Notes under the pieces: generated by a model
The model's input: the letters and a program-made list of their open reading frames with translations, nothing else
The model's database searches: none
What the model was told of the DNA's origin: nothing
Assembly (NCBI RefSeq): GCF_900087015.1
Contig: NZ_FLKP01000002.1
Location: 1,612,001 to 1,676,000, forward strand
Direction of reading: 5' to 3'
Origin: Christensenella timonensis
GTDB taxonomy: Bacteria > Bacillota > Clostridia > Christensenellales > Christensenellaceae
Length of the DNA stretch: 64,000 nt
Shown here: in pieces, positions 26,128-34,921 of the stretch
How the letters are laid out: the number at the start of each line of letters is the position of its first letter
How positions within the stretch are numbered: the stretch's first letter is position 1
Position numbers and translations under genes: made by a program

Positions 26128-28710
26128 ATGGCGCAGCTGACACCTATGATGCAGCAATATCTGGATTTGAAGGAAGAGTATAAGGATTGTATCCTTATGT
26201 TCCGTTTGGGCGACTTTTACGAGATGTTTTTTGACGATGCCGTGTTGGTATCAAAGGAACTGGAACTGACCCTCACAGGGCGCGACTGCGGCCTTGAAGA
26301 GCGCGCGCCCATGTGCGGCGTACCCCATCACGCGGTGGATACATACATTGCAAGGCTGGTATCAAACGGCCACAAGGTGGCGATTTGCGATCAGCTGGAG
26401 GACCCGCGCGCCGCGAAGGGGATCGTCAAACGCGGGATCACGCGCGTCGTCACGCCCGGCACGGTCGTGGAAACTTCCATGCTGCAGGAAAAAGAGAACA
26501 GTTATATTTTGAGTGTGTTTTTTGGCGAACATGCAATCGGCATCGGGTATTGCGACGTATCGACAGGCGAGTTTTGCATTGCGCAGCCGGAAGACGAGAC
26601 CGCGCTGCTCAACGAAATGACGCGCCTCAATCCGCAGGAGGTCATCGTTTCCGATTCCCACGCGGGAAAACTTCTAAAGCTTACGGAAAAATCGCGCTTT
26701 AAAAATGCTTTCATCAACCCTTATTTTGATTGGGCTTATGAAGCGCCTACCGCGCAGAAAACATTGCAGGCACATTTTAAGGTGAAATCATTAAGCGGAT
26801 TTGGCTGCGAAGGCATGGATGACGCCGTATGTTCTGCGGGTGCGTTGATGCAATACTTAAAGGATACGCAGAAAAATACGTTGCTGCACATCACGCATAT
26901 CAAAGCACTGAAAGAAACGGCCTATATGGTTCTCGATCCCAATACGAGGCGCAACCTCGAATTGACGCAAACCCTGATGGAGGGTTCCAAAAAAGGCTCG
27001 CTGCTGTGGCTGCTGGATCAGACAAAAACCGCCATGGGCGGGCGCTTGCTCAAAAAATTTATTTTGCAGCCGCTCAAAAAAATCGATGAGATCGACGCGC
27101 GCCTTGACGCAGTAGCTGAAATCAAACAAAACCTGTACCTGCGTAATTCGCTTTCCGATTATTTAAGCGGTATATACGACCTGGAGCGCATCATCACACG
27201 TATTTCCTACGGGACAATCGACGCGAAGGACTGTTTGTCGTTAAAAAGCTCAATTGCCGCATTGCCATACCTAAAAGGAATACTGGAGGAAGCTGCAAGC
27301 CCGCTGCTCACGGATATATACGAAAACCTAGACGACCTCGCCGACCTGCACCAGCTCCTGGAACAGGCTATCAATGAGGACGCTCCCAATGGGATTATGG
27401 ACGGCAATATCATAAAGCGCGGCTACCATGCGGAAATCGACGCTCTTATCGACGCTTCTGTCAATGGGAAAAACTGGCTGGTGGAGCTGGAAGCCAAGGA
27501 GCGCGAGGAAACGGGTATCAAGACCCTCAAGGTACGCTACAACAGGGTGTTCGGTTATTATATCGAGGTAACCAAATCCTATTTGCCACAGGTGCCGTAC
27601 CGCTATTTGCGCAAGCAGACCCTTGCGAACTGCGAGCGCTACATCACGGAAGAACTCAAAGAGATGGAAGACACGATATTGGGCGCGGAAGAAAAGCGGA
27701 ATGCGCTCGAATACCAGGTGTTTCTGGAGATTCGCGACAAACTTGCGCAAAATGTTTCGCGCATGCAGGGCTGTGCACAGCGGATCGCCCTGCTTGATGT
27801 GTTGCAATCCATGGCCGCAGTTGCATACGACAACAACTATGTGCGGCCGCGAATGAGCAATGACGGAACGCTCAACATCAAAAATGGGCGGCATCCCGTT
27901 GTCGAAAGTATTTTGCAGCAGGGTTTTGTGCCCAACGACGCGCAGCTTGACCATGGACAACAAAATATGCTGCTCATCACCGGCCCGAACATGGCGGGAA
28001 AGAGCACCTACATGCGGCAGGTCGGCCTCATTGTCCTGATGGCGCACATGGGCAGCTTTGTCCCTGCGGATGAAGCGCAGATATGCCTTGTCGACCGGGT
28101 ATTCACACGCGTAGGCGCGTCGGACGATCTGGCGTCCGGCCAGAGCACTTTCATGGTGGAAATGAATGAACTGGCTAATATCCTGAACAATGCAACACAA
28201 AACAGCCTGTTGATCCTGGATGAGATCGGACGCGGCACCAGTACGACAGACGGGCTTTCGATCGCCTGGGCAAGTGTGGAATATATCCTGCAAAAGCTGC
28301 ATGCCAAAACGCTGTTTGCGACGCATTACCACGAACTGGTCGAGCTGGAAAACATGTTCTCCGGCATCAAAAACTATTCCGTAGCGGTAAAGGAGCTGGG
28401 AAACGATATCGTTTTCCTGCACAAGATCATTGAAGGCGGCACTGACCGCAGCTTTGGCATCGAGGTGGCAAAGCTTGCCGGACTGCCGCAGCAGGTGATC
28501 ACGCGTGCGAATGTTTTTTTGAACCAACTGCAAAATTACGAAATGTCCATCACGGGCGACAGCCCTGCGGACACGGGGAAAGCCGCCCCCCAGGAAGCAA
28601 CGATGCCAAAGGCAGTATCCCGCTTAAAGGGGATGAATGTCGATACACTGACGCCCATCGAGGCGCTTAATTTGGTGTATACCATAAAGAAAGAGCTTGA
28701 TAATGAATAA
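26128..28710 (+). CDS. mutS: DNA mismatch repair protein MutS
   Basis: Recognises mismatches as a dimer and recruits MutL. The 860-aa protein has the N-terminal mismatch motif (LGDFYEMFFDDA: the Phe-x-Glu element), connector, lever and clamp regions, and the ABC-type ATPase with Walker A GPNMAGKST (near residue 620), ILDEIGRGTST and the FATHYHEL segment. ATG 26128 gives the family start MAQLTPMMQQYLDLK. mutL overlaps its last 8 bases. Confidence 0.97.
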   Translation: MAQLTPMMQQYLDLKEEYKDCILMFRLGDFYEMFFDDAVLVSKELELTLTGRDCGLEERAPMCGVPHHAVDTYIARLVSNGHKVAICDQLEDPRAAKGIVKRGITRVVTPGTVVETSMLQEKENSYILSVFFGEHAIGIGYCDVSTGEFCIAQPEDETALLNEMTRLNPQEVIVSDSHAGKLLKLTEKSRFKNAFINPYFDWAYEAPTAQKTLQAHFKVKSLSGFGCEGMDDAVCSAGALMQYLKDTQKNTLLHITHIKALKETAYMVLDPNTRRNLELTQTLMEGSKKGSLLWLLDQTKTAMGGRLLKKFILQPLKKIDEIDARLDAVAEIKQNLYLRNSLSDYLSGIYDLERIITRISYGTIDAKDCLSLKSSIAALPYLKGILEEAASPLLTDIYENLDDLADLHQLLEQAINEDAPNGIMDGNIIKRGYHAEIDALIDASVNGKNWLVELEAKEREETGIKTLKVRYNRVFGYYIEVTKSYLPQVPYRYLRKQTLANCERYITEELKEMEDTILGAEEKRNALEYQVFLEIRDKLAQNVSRMQGCAQRIALLDVLQSMAAVAYDNNYVRPRMSNDGTLNIKNGRHPVVESILQQGFVPNDAQLDHGQQNMLLITGPNMAGKSTYMRQVGLIVLMAHMGSFVPADEAQICLVDRVFTRVGASDDLASGQSTFMVEMNELANILNNATQNSLLILDEIGRGTSTTDGLSIAWASVEYILQKLHAKTLFATHYHELVELENMFSGIKNYSVAVKELGNDIVFLHKIIEGGTDRSFGIEVAKLAGLPQQVITRANVFLNQLQNYEMSITGDSPADTGKAAPQEATMPKAVSRLKGMNVDTLTPIEALNLVYTIKKELDNE

Positions 28711-30538
28711 CAGGATTCATGTACTGGAGGAAAACGTATATGCGCGGATCGCGGCAGGGGAGGTCGTCGTCAACCCCGCTGCCGTCGTCAAGGAACTGAT
28801 GGAAAATTCCATCGACGCGGACGCGACTGCCATCACCGTAGAGATCGAAGACGGCGGGAAAACGATGATCCGCGTGACGGACAATGGCGTTGGAATGGTG
28901 AGCGAGGATGTCCCTCTCGCCGTACAAAAGCATGCTACCAGTAAGATCAGCAGTGTAGGGGATCTTAGCAGCATCGGCACGCTCGGGTTCCGTGGGGAGG
29001 CGCTTTCCAGCATGGCGGCTGTGGCACGCCTGGGCATCGAGACACGCGCTGCCAAAAGCGAGAGCGGCACCATCCTCAACGTAAGCGGGGAAAGCGCGCC
29101 GGAGATTCATGCCGCCGGGCTTCCGGAAGGTACGACCGTGCGCGTGGAAAATTTGTTTTATAATATTCCCGCACGCCAGAAATTCCTTAAAAACACAGCG
29201 CGTGAAACGACGAACGTCACTTCTGTCGTGACAAAACTTATTTTTTCCAGGCCGGATATTTCCATCAAATATATCAGCAACGGGAAGGCTGTCTATCACA
29301 GCCCCGGCAACGGCGAGCTGATGGATGCACTCATCACCGTGTATGGGAAAGAGATCGCCCACAAGGTGCGCGCAATAGGGTATCAAGCGGAAGACATCAC
29401 GATCAGCGGTTATATTTCAAATCCTGCTTTCCTTTATAAGAGCACGCACCACATTTGTATGTTTGTAAACGGCCGCCTGATCCGTTCAAAAGACTTACAA
29501 TCTGCCATCATGCGTGGATATGGGGAACGTTTGCTGCGCGGACACTATCCGTTTGCCGTCCTGCACATCCACATTCCGTTTTCCAAAGCGGACGTCAATG
29601 TGCATCCCAATAAACTGCAGGTCATGCTATACGAGGAGTTAAAAACGCTGGAAGCGATGGAACACGCCATCAAAGGTGCACTGAATGAATCCACGCCGCC
29701 CGTTCTGGAAAACGTAGGTTCAACCATGCCCAATGCGGGAATAAAAAGCGCGTATGATGAGCCGGCTGAAAAGCAGGAATACCCGTCATTTCGCCCTGCG
29801 AAAAAATTATACCAGAAACCCGCTGGTGGGGCTGCGCAGGCAACGGATCACGTCATGCCTTTGAAATATGAAAAATCCGAGGCATTTGATAAGCTCATCG
29901 AGGAAGTAAAAACGTTCCATGAGGAATCAGAGTCACAGCAGCTGGAGATCGAGGATGTCCGCAAGTTGTGTGATTACCGCATCATCGGCCAGGCATGGAA
30001 TGCTTTTCTGATCGTAGAAAGCGGCCAGAATCTTTATTTGATCGACCAGCACGCCGCCCATGAGCGCATCAATTTCGAGCGTATGAAAAAGGAATCTTCG
30101 AGCGGGGCGATCGCTTCGCAGCCTTTGATGATGCCGCATGTCGTGAACCTTTCCTCAGAAGACCACGCGCTTGTTTTGCAAAACGAAGATTTGCTCCGGG
30201 GCATGGGCTTTGATTTTGAAGAATTCGGGGCTATGACGCTCAAATTCAATGCATTCCCTGCGCAGGTGAACCGCAGCGGCGCCGATCAGCTGATCGAAGA
30301 TATCTTGTATGAACTGCGCAACTCACAAAAGGATATCCTTTTGCTGCGCGAGCAAATCATCCGCGCCTCCTGCCGTTACAGCATCAAGGCCGGCTACCAG
30401 CTTTCGGATGAGCAGATTGCAGAGCTGATGACAGAAATTACAGAGCTAGACTCCATCCCGCATTGCCCGCACGGACGTCCCATTGCTGTCGTACTCACCA
30501 AAAACGACCTGCAAAAAGGTTTCAAGAGGATCGTATGA
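28703..30538 (+). CDS. mutL: DNA mismatch repair protein MutL with endonuclease domain
   Basis: A GHKL ATPase that couples MutS to strand removal. The N-terminal ATPase has ELMENSIDADA, DNGVGM, KHATSKI and GFRGEAL. The C-terminal domain has the metal nuclease motif DQHAAHERINFE (DQHA-x2-E-x4-E) plus CPHGRP, so this MutL should nick DNA itself, as in bacteria without MutH. Length 611 aa. ATG 28703 lies inside the end of mutS; the stop overlaps the miaA start (ATGA). Confidence 0.96.
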   Translation: MNNRIHVLEENVYARIAAGEVVVNPAAVVKELMENSIDADATAITVEIEDGGKTMIRVTDNGVGMVSEDVPLAVQKHATSKISSVGDLSSIGTLGFRGEALSSMAAVARLGIETRAAKSESGTILNVSGESAPEIHAAGLPEGTTVRVENLFYNIPARQKFLKNTARETTNVTSVVTKLIFSRPDISIKYISNGKAVYHSPGNGELMDALITVYGKEIAHKVRAIGYQAEDITISGYISNPAFLYKSTHHICMFVNGRLIRSKDLQSAIMRGYGERLLRGHYPFAVLHIHIPFSKADVNVHPNKLQVMLYEELKTLEAMEHAIKGALNESTPPVLENVGSTMPNAGIKSAYDEPAEKQEYPSFRPAKKLYQKPAGGAAQATDHVMPLKYEKSEAFDKLIEEVKTFHEESESQQLEIEDVRKLCDYRIIGQAWNAFLIVESGQNLYLIDQHAAHERINFERMKKESSSGAIASQPLMMPHVVNLSSEDHALVLQNEDLLRGMGFDFEEFGAMTLKFNAFPAQVNRSGADQLIEDILYELRNSQKDILLLREQIIRASCRYSIKAGYQLSDEQIAELMTEITELDSIPHCPHGRPIAVVLTKNDLQKGFKRIV

Positions 30539-31440
30539 AACAGGATGTTTATATGATACTTGGGCCTACCGCTTCCGGTAAAACAGCCGTAGGCATAGAG
30601 CTTGCAAAACAAATAAACGGCGAGGTCATATCTGCCGATTCCATGCAGATATACCGCGGGATGGATATCGGTACGGCAAAGCCGTCCATACAGGAGCGGC
30701 AGGGGATACCGCATCACCTGATTGATGTGGCAGAGCCCGGCGAGATGTATTCTGTCGCCATGTTCCAAAAAGCCGCAACAGCTTGCATCGAAGATATATT
30801 GAGGCGCGGCAAGGCGCCCGTTGTCGTTGGGGGAACAGGCCTTTACATAAACGCGCTGACCTATGAGCTTGACTTTACTGAAACATCGCACGACACCGCG
30901 TTCCGCGAACAATTGATGCAACTGGAAGCGGCGCAGCTCCACCAGATGCTGTTTAAGCAGGATGCAGAGGCCGCAGGGCGCATCCACCCCAATGACAAAA
31001 AAAGGATCGTCCGTCGGTTGGAGATACTGAAAAACGAAGGTAATTCCCCAAATTACCAGTTCCGCGAGCCAAATGAGGCCTATCATTTTATCATGGCAGG
31101 CCTGACGACGGATCGCGCCGTGCTATATGAAAGGATCAACGGGCGTGTCGACCATATGATGGAACAAGGGCTGTTAGGCGAGGTCAAAGCGCTGGCGCAG
31201 AAATATACCACAGCGCCTACTTCCATGCAGGCGATCGGCTATAAGGAGCTGATCCGCTATTTACAGGGCGAGATACCGCTTGAGCGCGCGGTCTATGAAA
31301 TCAAGCGTAATTCGCGCCATTACGCCAAACGCCAGTGGGTATGGTTCAAGCGCGACGAGCGAATCGTCTGGTATGATACCGCAGAATATGGTAACGATGC
31401 CCTGTCGATCGCACAGGCGATTATACGGCAGGGGCAGTAA
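30535..31440 (+). CDS. miaA: tRNA dimethylallyltransferase MiaA
   Basis: Transfers the dimethylallyl group to A37 of tRNAs reading UNN codons, giving the substrate of MiaB. The 301-aa protein has the P-loop GPTASGKT (9-16), SADSMQIYRGMDIGTAKP and GGTGLYINAL. It overlaps mutL by four bases and has AAGAGGA as ribosome site. The four-gene run miaB-mutS-mutL-miaA thus brackets mismatch repair with both steps of ms2i6A formation. Confidence 0.96.
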   Translation: MKQDVYMILGPTASGKTAVGIELAKQINGEVISADSMQIYRGMDIGTAKPSIQERQGIPHHLIDVAEPGEMYSVAMFQKAATACIEDILRRGKAPVVVGGTGLYINALTYELDFTETSHDTAFREQLMQLEAAQLHQMLFKQDAEAAGRIHPNDKKRIVRRLEILKNEGNSPNYQFREPNEAYHFIMAGLTTDRAVLYERINGRVDHMMEQGLLGEVKALAQKYTTAPTSMQAIGYKELIRYLQGEIPLERAVYEIKRNSRHYAKRQWVWFKRDERIVWYDTAEYGNDALSIAQAIIRQGQ

Positions 31441-31461
31441 ATTTTATTTGGAGTAATATTT

Positions 31462-32733
31462 ATGGATTTGAAGGAATATATTTGCCGTCATTTTAAGATC
31501 GACGCCCCGTTGGTCGATTTCGTGAACGACTGCGAGCGCGACGTACGCCATGTTTTTCGCGGTTTTGAGGAGACCGCGCAGGCAAACCAGTTCAAGGTAT
31601 TGGATGCTTTCCAAAAAAACAATGTGTCGGCACGGCATTTTTATGCGTCCACCGGTTATGGCTACGGTGACGAGGGAAGGGACAAGCTTTCCCAGGTGTT
31701 TGCCGATGCGTTTGGTGCGGAATCTGCCATTGTTTCGCCTATGCTCATGAGCGGTACGCATGCAATCTCTACCGCTTTATTCGGGCTGCTTCGTCCGGGC
31801 GATACGCTGTTCTCATTGACAGGGGAGCCGTACGATACGCTTCTTTGCACGCTGCGTGGCGCCAGCGGTTCCCTGGAGGAATTCGATATTCAATTTGACA
31901 GCATCCCGCTTCGCGCAAATGGGGCGATCGACGTACAATCCGCCCTTGAGCGGATCAAAAGCGATCCCGGTATCAAAGTCGTTTATTTCCAGCGTTCCAC
32001 CGGTTATGAGATACGTCCCGCATTCACAACGGATTACCTCGCCGAAGTGATCGGACATGTCAAACGGGATTTTCCTGATAAAATTATTATGGTGGATAAC
32101 TGTTACGGCGAATTCGTATGTATGGACGAGCCCGCTTCGCGCGGCGCGGACATCATCGCCGGCTCGCTGATCAAAAACCCGGGCGGCGGCATTGCGCCTA
32201 CGGGCGGGTATATTGCCGGAAAACAGAAATTGATCGACAGGATTGCCGAACGCTTTTCCGCGCCGGGGATCGGCACGGAGATCGGTTCGTACGCTTTTGG
32301 CTACCAGCAATTTTACCAGGGCTTTTTCATGGCGCCGCATACGGTATGCCAGGCGCTAAAGGGCGTATGTCTTGCCGCGCGTGTGTTTGAGCGCTTAGGA
32401 TATGCCACGCAGCCGTCTTTTGAGGCTGCCAGGGGCGATATCACGCAGTCCATCATCTTTGGCAGCGAACAACCCCTCACAGACTTCGTACGCGGTATAC
32501 AGCGCGCCTCTGCGATCGACGGCAATGTTGTGCCATATGCCTGGGATATGCCTGGTTACGACGACCAGGTGATCATGGCTGCCGGTACGTTCGTACAGGG
32601 CGCTTCCGTGGAACTGACGGCAGACGCGCCCATCCGCGAACCATATGCCGCCTATTTGCAGGGCGCACTGACGTATGAGCATGCCAAACTGGGCATATTA
32701 TACGCCCTGCAAAATATGAATATCCGCTTATAA
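31462..32733 (+). CDS. PLP-dependent methionine gamma-lyase/YnbB-family protein
   Basis: A 423-aa fold-type I PLP enzyme of the group often annotated as aluminium resistance protein or methionine gamma-lyase family. The likely PLP lysine is Lys238 in AGSLIKNPGGGIAP, and the upstream Asp is in IIMVDNCYGEF. The true reaction of YnbB is not established. It follows miaA by 21 bases with a TTGGAG site, a neighbourhood it keeps in other Firmicutes. Its 3' end faces the recombinase gene with only 7 bases between stops and no terminator. Confidence 0.85.
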   Translation: MDLKEYICRHFKIDAPLVDFVNDCERDVRHVFRGFEETAQANQFKVLDAFQKNNVSARHFYASTGYGYGDEGRDKLSQVFADAFGAESAIVSPMLMSGTHAISTALFGLLRPGDTLFSLTGEPYDTLLCTLRGASGSLEEFDIQFDSIPLRANGAIDVQSALERIKSDPGIKVVYFQRSTGYEIRPAFTTDYLAEVIGHVKRDFPDKIIMVDNCYGEFVCMDEPASRGADIIAGSLIKNPGGGIAPTGGYIAGKQKLIDRIAERFSAPGIGTEIGSYAFGYQQFYQGFFMAPHTVCQALKGVCLAARVFERLGYATQPSFEAARGDITQSIIFGSEQPLTDFVRGIQRASAIDGNVVPYAWDMPGYDDQVIMAAGTFVQGASVELTADAPIREPYAAYLQGALTYEHAKLGILYALQNMNIRL

Positions 32734-32740
32734 AACAAGG

Positions 32741-33796
32741 TTATTTCCGCAATTTCACAGCTTTTGAAGCGCGTTTCCGGTTGTTTTCAGACATCGCGGC
32801 GTAATGCTTACGCGTCGTATTGACGTCCTTGTGGCCAAGCACATCCGCCACAAGGTAAATATCGCCCGTTTCGTCATAAAGCATCGTACCATAGGTGCTG
32901 CGCAGCTTATGCGGCGATATTTTTTTTAAGGGACTGACGATACGCGCATATTTTTTGACCATCAGTTCAACGCTGCGCACAGACATCCGCTTCCCCTGCA
33001 TGGACAGGAAGAGAGGGGAGGAGAGGGCATAATTGCCGCAATCCTTACGCTTATCAAGATAAGTATTTAACGCCTGCGCCGTCTCGTCGTCAAAATACAG
33101 CATTACCTGGTTTCCGCCTTTGCGCGTAACGGTAAAACATCCGTTTTTAAAATCAAGGTCGGAAACATTCAATGATACAAGCTCTGAAACGCGAATTCCT
33201 GTCGTTAAAAACAATGTGAGGATTGCCAAATCACGCACAGCGTTTTTTTTATGGTATTGCCTTTGCTTTTCCGTCAGCTGCGCACCGCTTTCCACAACGT
33301 CCAGCAGGTCGGCCACTTCGTCGGCCTCCAGGCGTATGATTGCTTTTTCATGCAATTTGGGCGTATCCAGAAGCTGGCATACATTTTGCTCCAGCACGCC
33401 TTTTTTATAATAATGCTTGAAGAACGAACGCAGACAAGCGACTTTTCTTGCTTTGCCGCGTTCCTGGTTCGATATAAACCTTTCGTCATTATCTGACGAA
33501 GCGTAGAGATTGAGATAATCCAGAAAGAGGTACAGGTCGTCGACCGTGATGGATTTTAAATCATCCTGCGTCAAATCGGAGACCGCTTTATTTTGAAAAC
33601 GCGGAAGCTCCTTTACCAGAAATTGAAAAAAGATACGCAGGTCGGCCGCATAGTTGACGCGTGTGAGGATCGTAGAATTATTTTCCATAGCGATAAAAAA
33701 ACTCGTCGTATACGGAGGAAGGTCTCGCATGATCTCGCGCAACTTCAATGTCATTTTCTGGTTCAAGTCCTGATGGTAATTCGGTGCATCGCCCAT
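32741..33796 (-). CDS. XerS-like tyrosine recombinase
   Basis: A 351-aa recombinase with all catalytic residues: Arg202 (TTGIRVSEL), Lys226 (TRKGG), His296 and Arg299 (SPHKLRSTYG), His322 (VLGHKDVNT) and Tyr332 (KHYAA). It is longer than XerC/D (about 300 aa), and its N-terminus (DLPPYTTSFFIAMENNS, then a core-binding domain) resembles the single recombinase XerS of streptococci more than phage integrases. ATG 33796 has a GAGG site; a longer in-frame ORF to 33916 would read through promoter and palindrome. No mobile-element genes accompany it, so a chromosome-dimer role is plausible. Confidence 0.8.
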   Translation of the reverse strand: MGDAPNYHQDLNQKMTLKLREIMRDLPPYTTSFFIAMENNSTILTRVNYAADLRIFFQFLVKELPRFQNKAVSDLTQDDLKSITVDDLYLFLDYLNLYASSDNDERFISNQERGKARKVACLRSFFKHYYKKGVLEQNVCQLLDTPKLHEKAIIRLEADEVADLLDVVESGAQLTEKQRQYHKKNAVRDLAILTLFLTTGIRVSELVSLNVSDLDFKNGCFTVTRKGGNQVMLYFDDETAQALNTYLDKRKDCGNYALSSPLFLSMQGKRMSVRSVELMVKKYARIVSPLKKISPHKLRSTYGTMLYDETGDIYLVADVLGHKDVNTTRKHYAAMSENNRKRASKAVKLRK

Positions 33797-33838
33797 AACA
33801 AACCTCACAAATCCCGCATAATACTGCCGTTTAGCTAC

Positions 33839-33867
33839 AGTATAGCACATCGCGCTTCTGATAGCAA
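33839..33867 (-). promoter_or_regulatory. Extended -10 promoter of the recombinase gene
   Basis: On the - strand, TTGCTA (33867-33862), 17 bases, TATACT (33844-33839) preceded by TGC (extended -10). The -35 box touches the large inverted repeat, so occupation of the repeat could affect transcription. Confidence 0.65.
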
Positions 33868-33904
33868 TAACTATTCGCAAAACTTGTGTTTTGCGAATAG
33901 TTAT
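33867..33904. repeat. Perfect 17-bp inverted repeat with 4-base spacer; candidate dif/recombination site
   Basis: ATAACTATTCGCAAAAC (33867-33883) and its exact complement (33888-33904) flank TTGT. No T-tract follows on either strand and the stem is AT-rich, so a terminator is unlikely. It lies between the lplA stop and the recombinase promoter. Single-recombinase Xer systems such as XerS keep their dif site next to the gene, and the strand bias of the window flips here. The assignment as dif is inference. Confidence 0.55.
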
Positions 33905-33934
33905 AAGTTGGCCCATTTGTCTCTCTTCTCTTTC

Positions 33935-34921
33935 TTACAGAATACATTCCATGATTTCATCCTCCGAAATCATGTGAAATATTTGGCCTGCATTTGCTTC
34001 ACGAAGCGCACTTCGTATCGAGGCTTCATGGTAGTCGGTACCGATGAGCCTGTTGATCAGCACGTCGATATCTCCCTGGCAAAAAAAATCGCCATAAAAT
34101 ATACAGCGATTGATCTTACCGTCTTTGATATTCAGACAGCACTGCATCTTTCCACCGGCGAATTTTCTTTCGCGAACCACTTCAAAGACCAATTGGCTGC
34201 CGTAATTCCATTCCCATGAGCGGAATTTTTCTTCTGCGATGTTTTGCGCAGCCTTCCTGTCCTGTTCCGTCAATTGATATACCTGTACATTTTGTAACAG
34301 CCTTTCAAGCATTTCTGATTTGAATTGAGCGGGTGTCATATCGGTTTTGAGATAATCAGCGATATTTCCTACACGCTGGCGTACAGAATCGATTCCCTTA
34401 GACGTGATTTTATCTTTTGAGGGGGTCAGCGCCGCTACCATTTCACCAATATCGGTTTGGAACAACAGCGAACCATGATGTACCTTCCCCTTGCGCGTTA
34501 CATATTGCGCATTGCCGGAGATTTTTTTCCCATCCACTAGAATGTCGTTTCTGCCATTGGCATATGCATTTACCCCCATTGCGCAAAGCGCCGCTATTAC
34601 ATTTTTTGTATATTCCGCAAAATCAATTTCATCAAAATTAACATTTTGAACTATATGGCTGAACTGCCATCCGCCCATATCGGTATAAATCGTCCCGCCG
34701 CCACTTGCACGGCGCACGATCTGTATCCCCTTTCCCTTTGCATAGCGTTCGTCGATTTCTTTGTGGATATTCTGGAAGTGCCCTACCATAAGGGTCGGCT
34801 TTGTCTGCCAAAACAAAAATACAGGCCCTAAAATAGCGCCTGTACCCACTTGCTCCATCAGATACTGCTCCAGTCCAAAATTGAAATAAGCGTCTGTTGA
34901 GCCTGTTTCTACATATATCAT
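33935..34921 (-). CDS. lplA: Lipoate-protein ligase A
   Basis: Activates lipoate with ATP and transfers it to lipoyl domains (GcvH, E2 subunits). The 328-aa protein has the family motifs RRASGGGTIYTD, KISGNAQYVTRKG and HHGSLLF and a C-terminal accessory domain. The start codon overlaps the lipA stop by 4 bases (ATGA), so both lipoate salvage and de novo insertion are made from one message. No lipoylated substrate protein lies in the window. Confidence 0.93.
   Translation of the reverse strand: MIYVETGSTDAYFNFGLEQYLMEQVGTGAILGPVFLFWQTKPTLMVGHFQNIHKEIDERYAKGKGIQIVRRASGGGTIYTDMGGWQFSHIVQNVNFDEIDFAEYTKNVIAALCAMGVNAYANGRNDILVDGKKISGNAQYVTRKGKVHHGSLLFQTDIGEMVAALTPSKDKITSKGIDSVRQRVGNIADYLKTDMTPAQFKSEMLERLLQNVQVYQLTEQDRKAAQNIAEEKFRSWEWNYGSQLVFEVVRERKFAGGKMQCCLNIKDGKINRCIFYGDFFCQGDIDVLINRLIGTDYHEASIRSALREANAGQIFHMISEDEIMECIL

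Noticed and set aside
27328-28533. 401-aa - strand ORF opposite mutS
   Set aside because: mutS is unmistakable in the other frame; the long shadow arises from codon bias and has no recognisable motif.
32741-33796. Recombinase as the integrase of a mobile element
   Set aside because: No phage, conjugation, toxin or cargo genes, no flanking direct repeats or att-like duplications at a tRNA; both sides are housekeeping genes.
33797-33916. N-terminal extension of the recombinase through the palindrome
   Set aside because: The region holds an extended -10 promoter and the 17-bp repeat; ATG 33796 has its own ribosome site.
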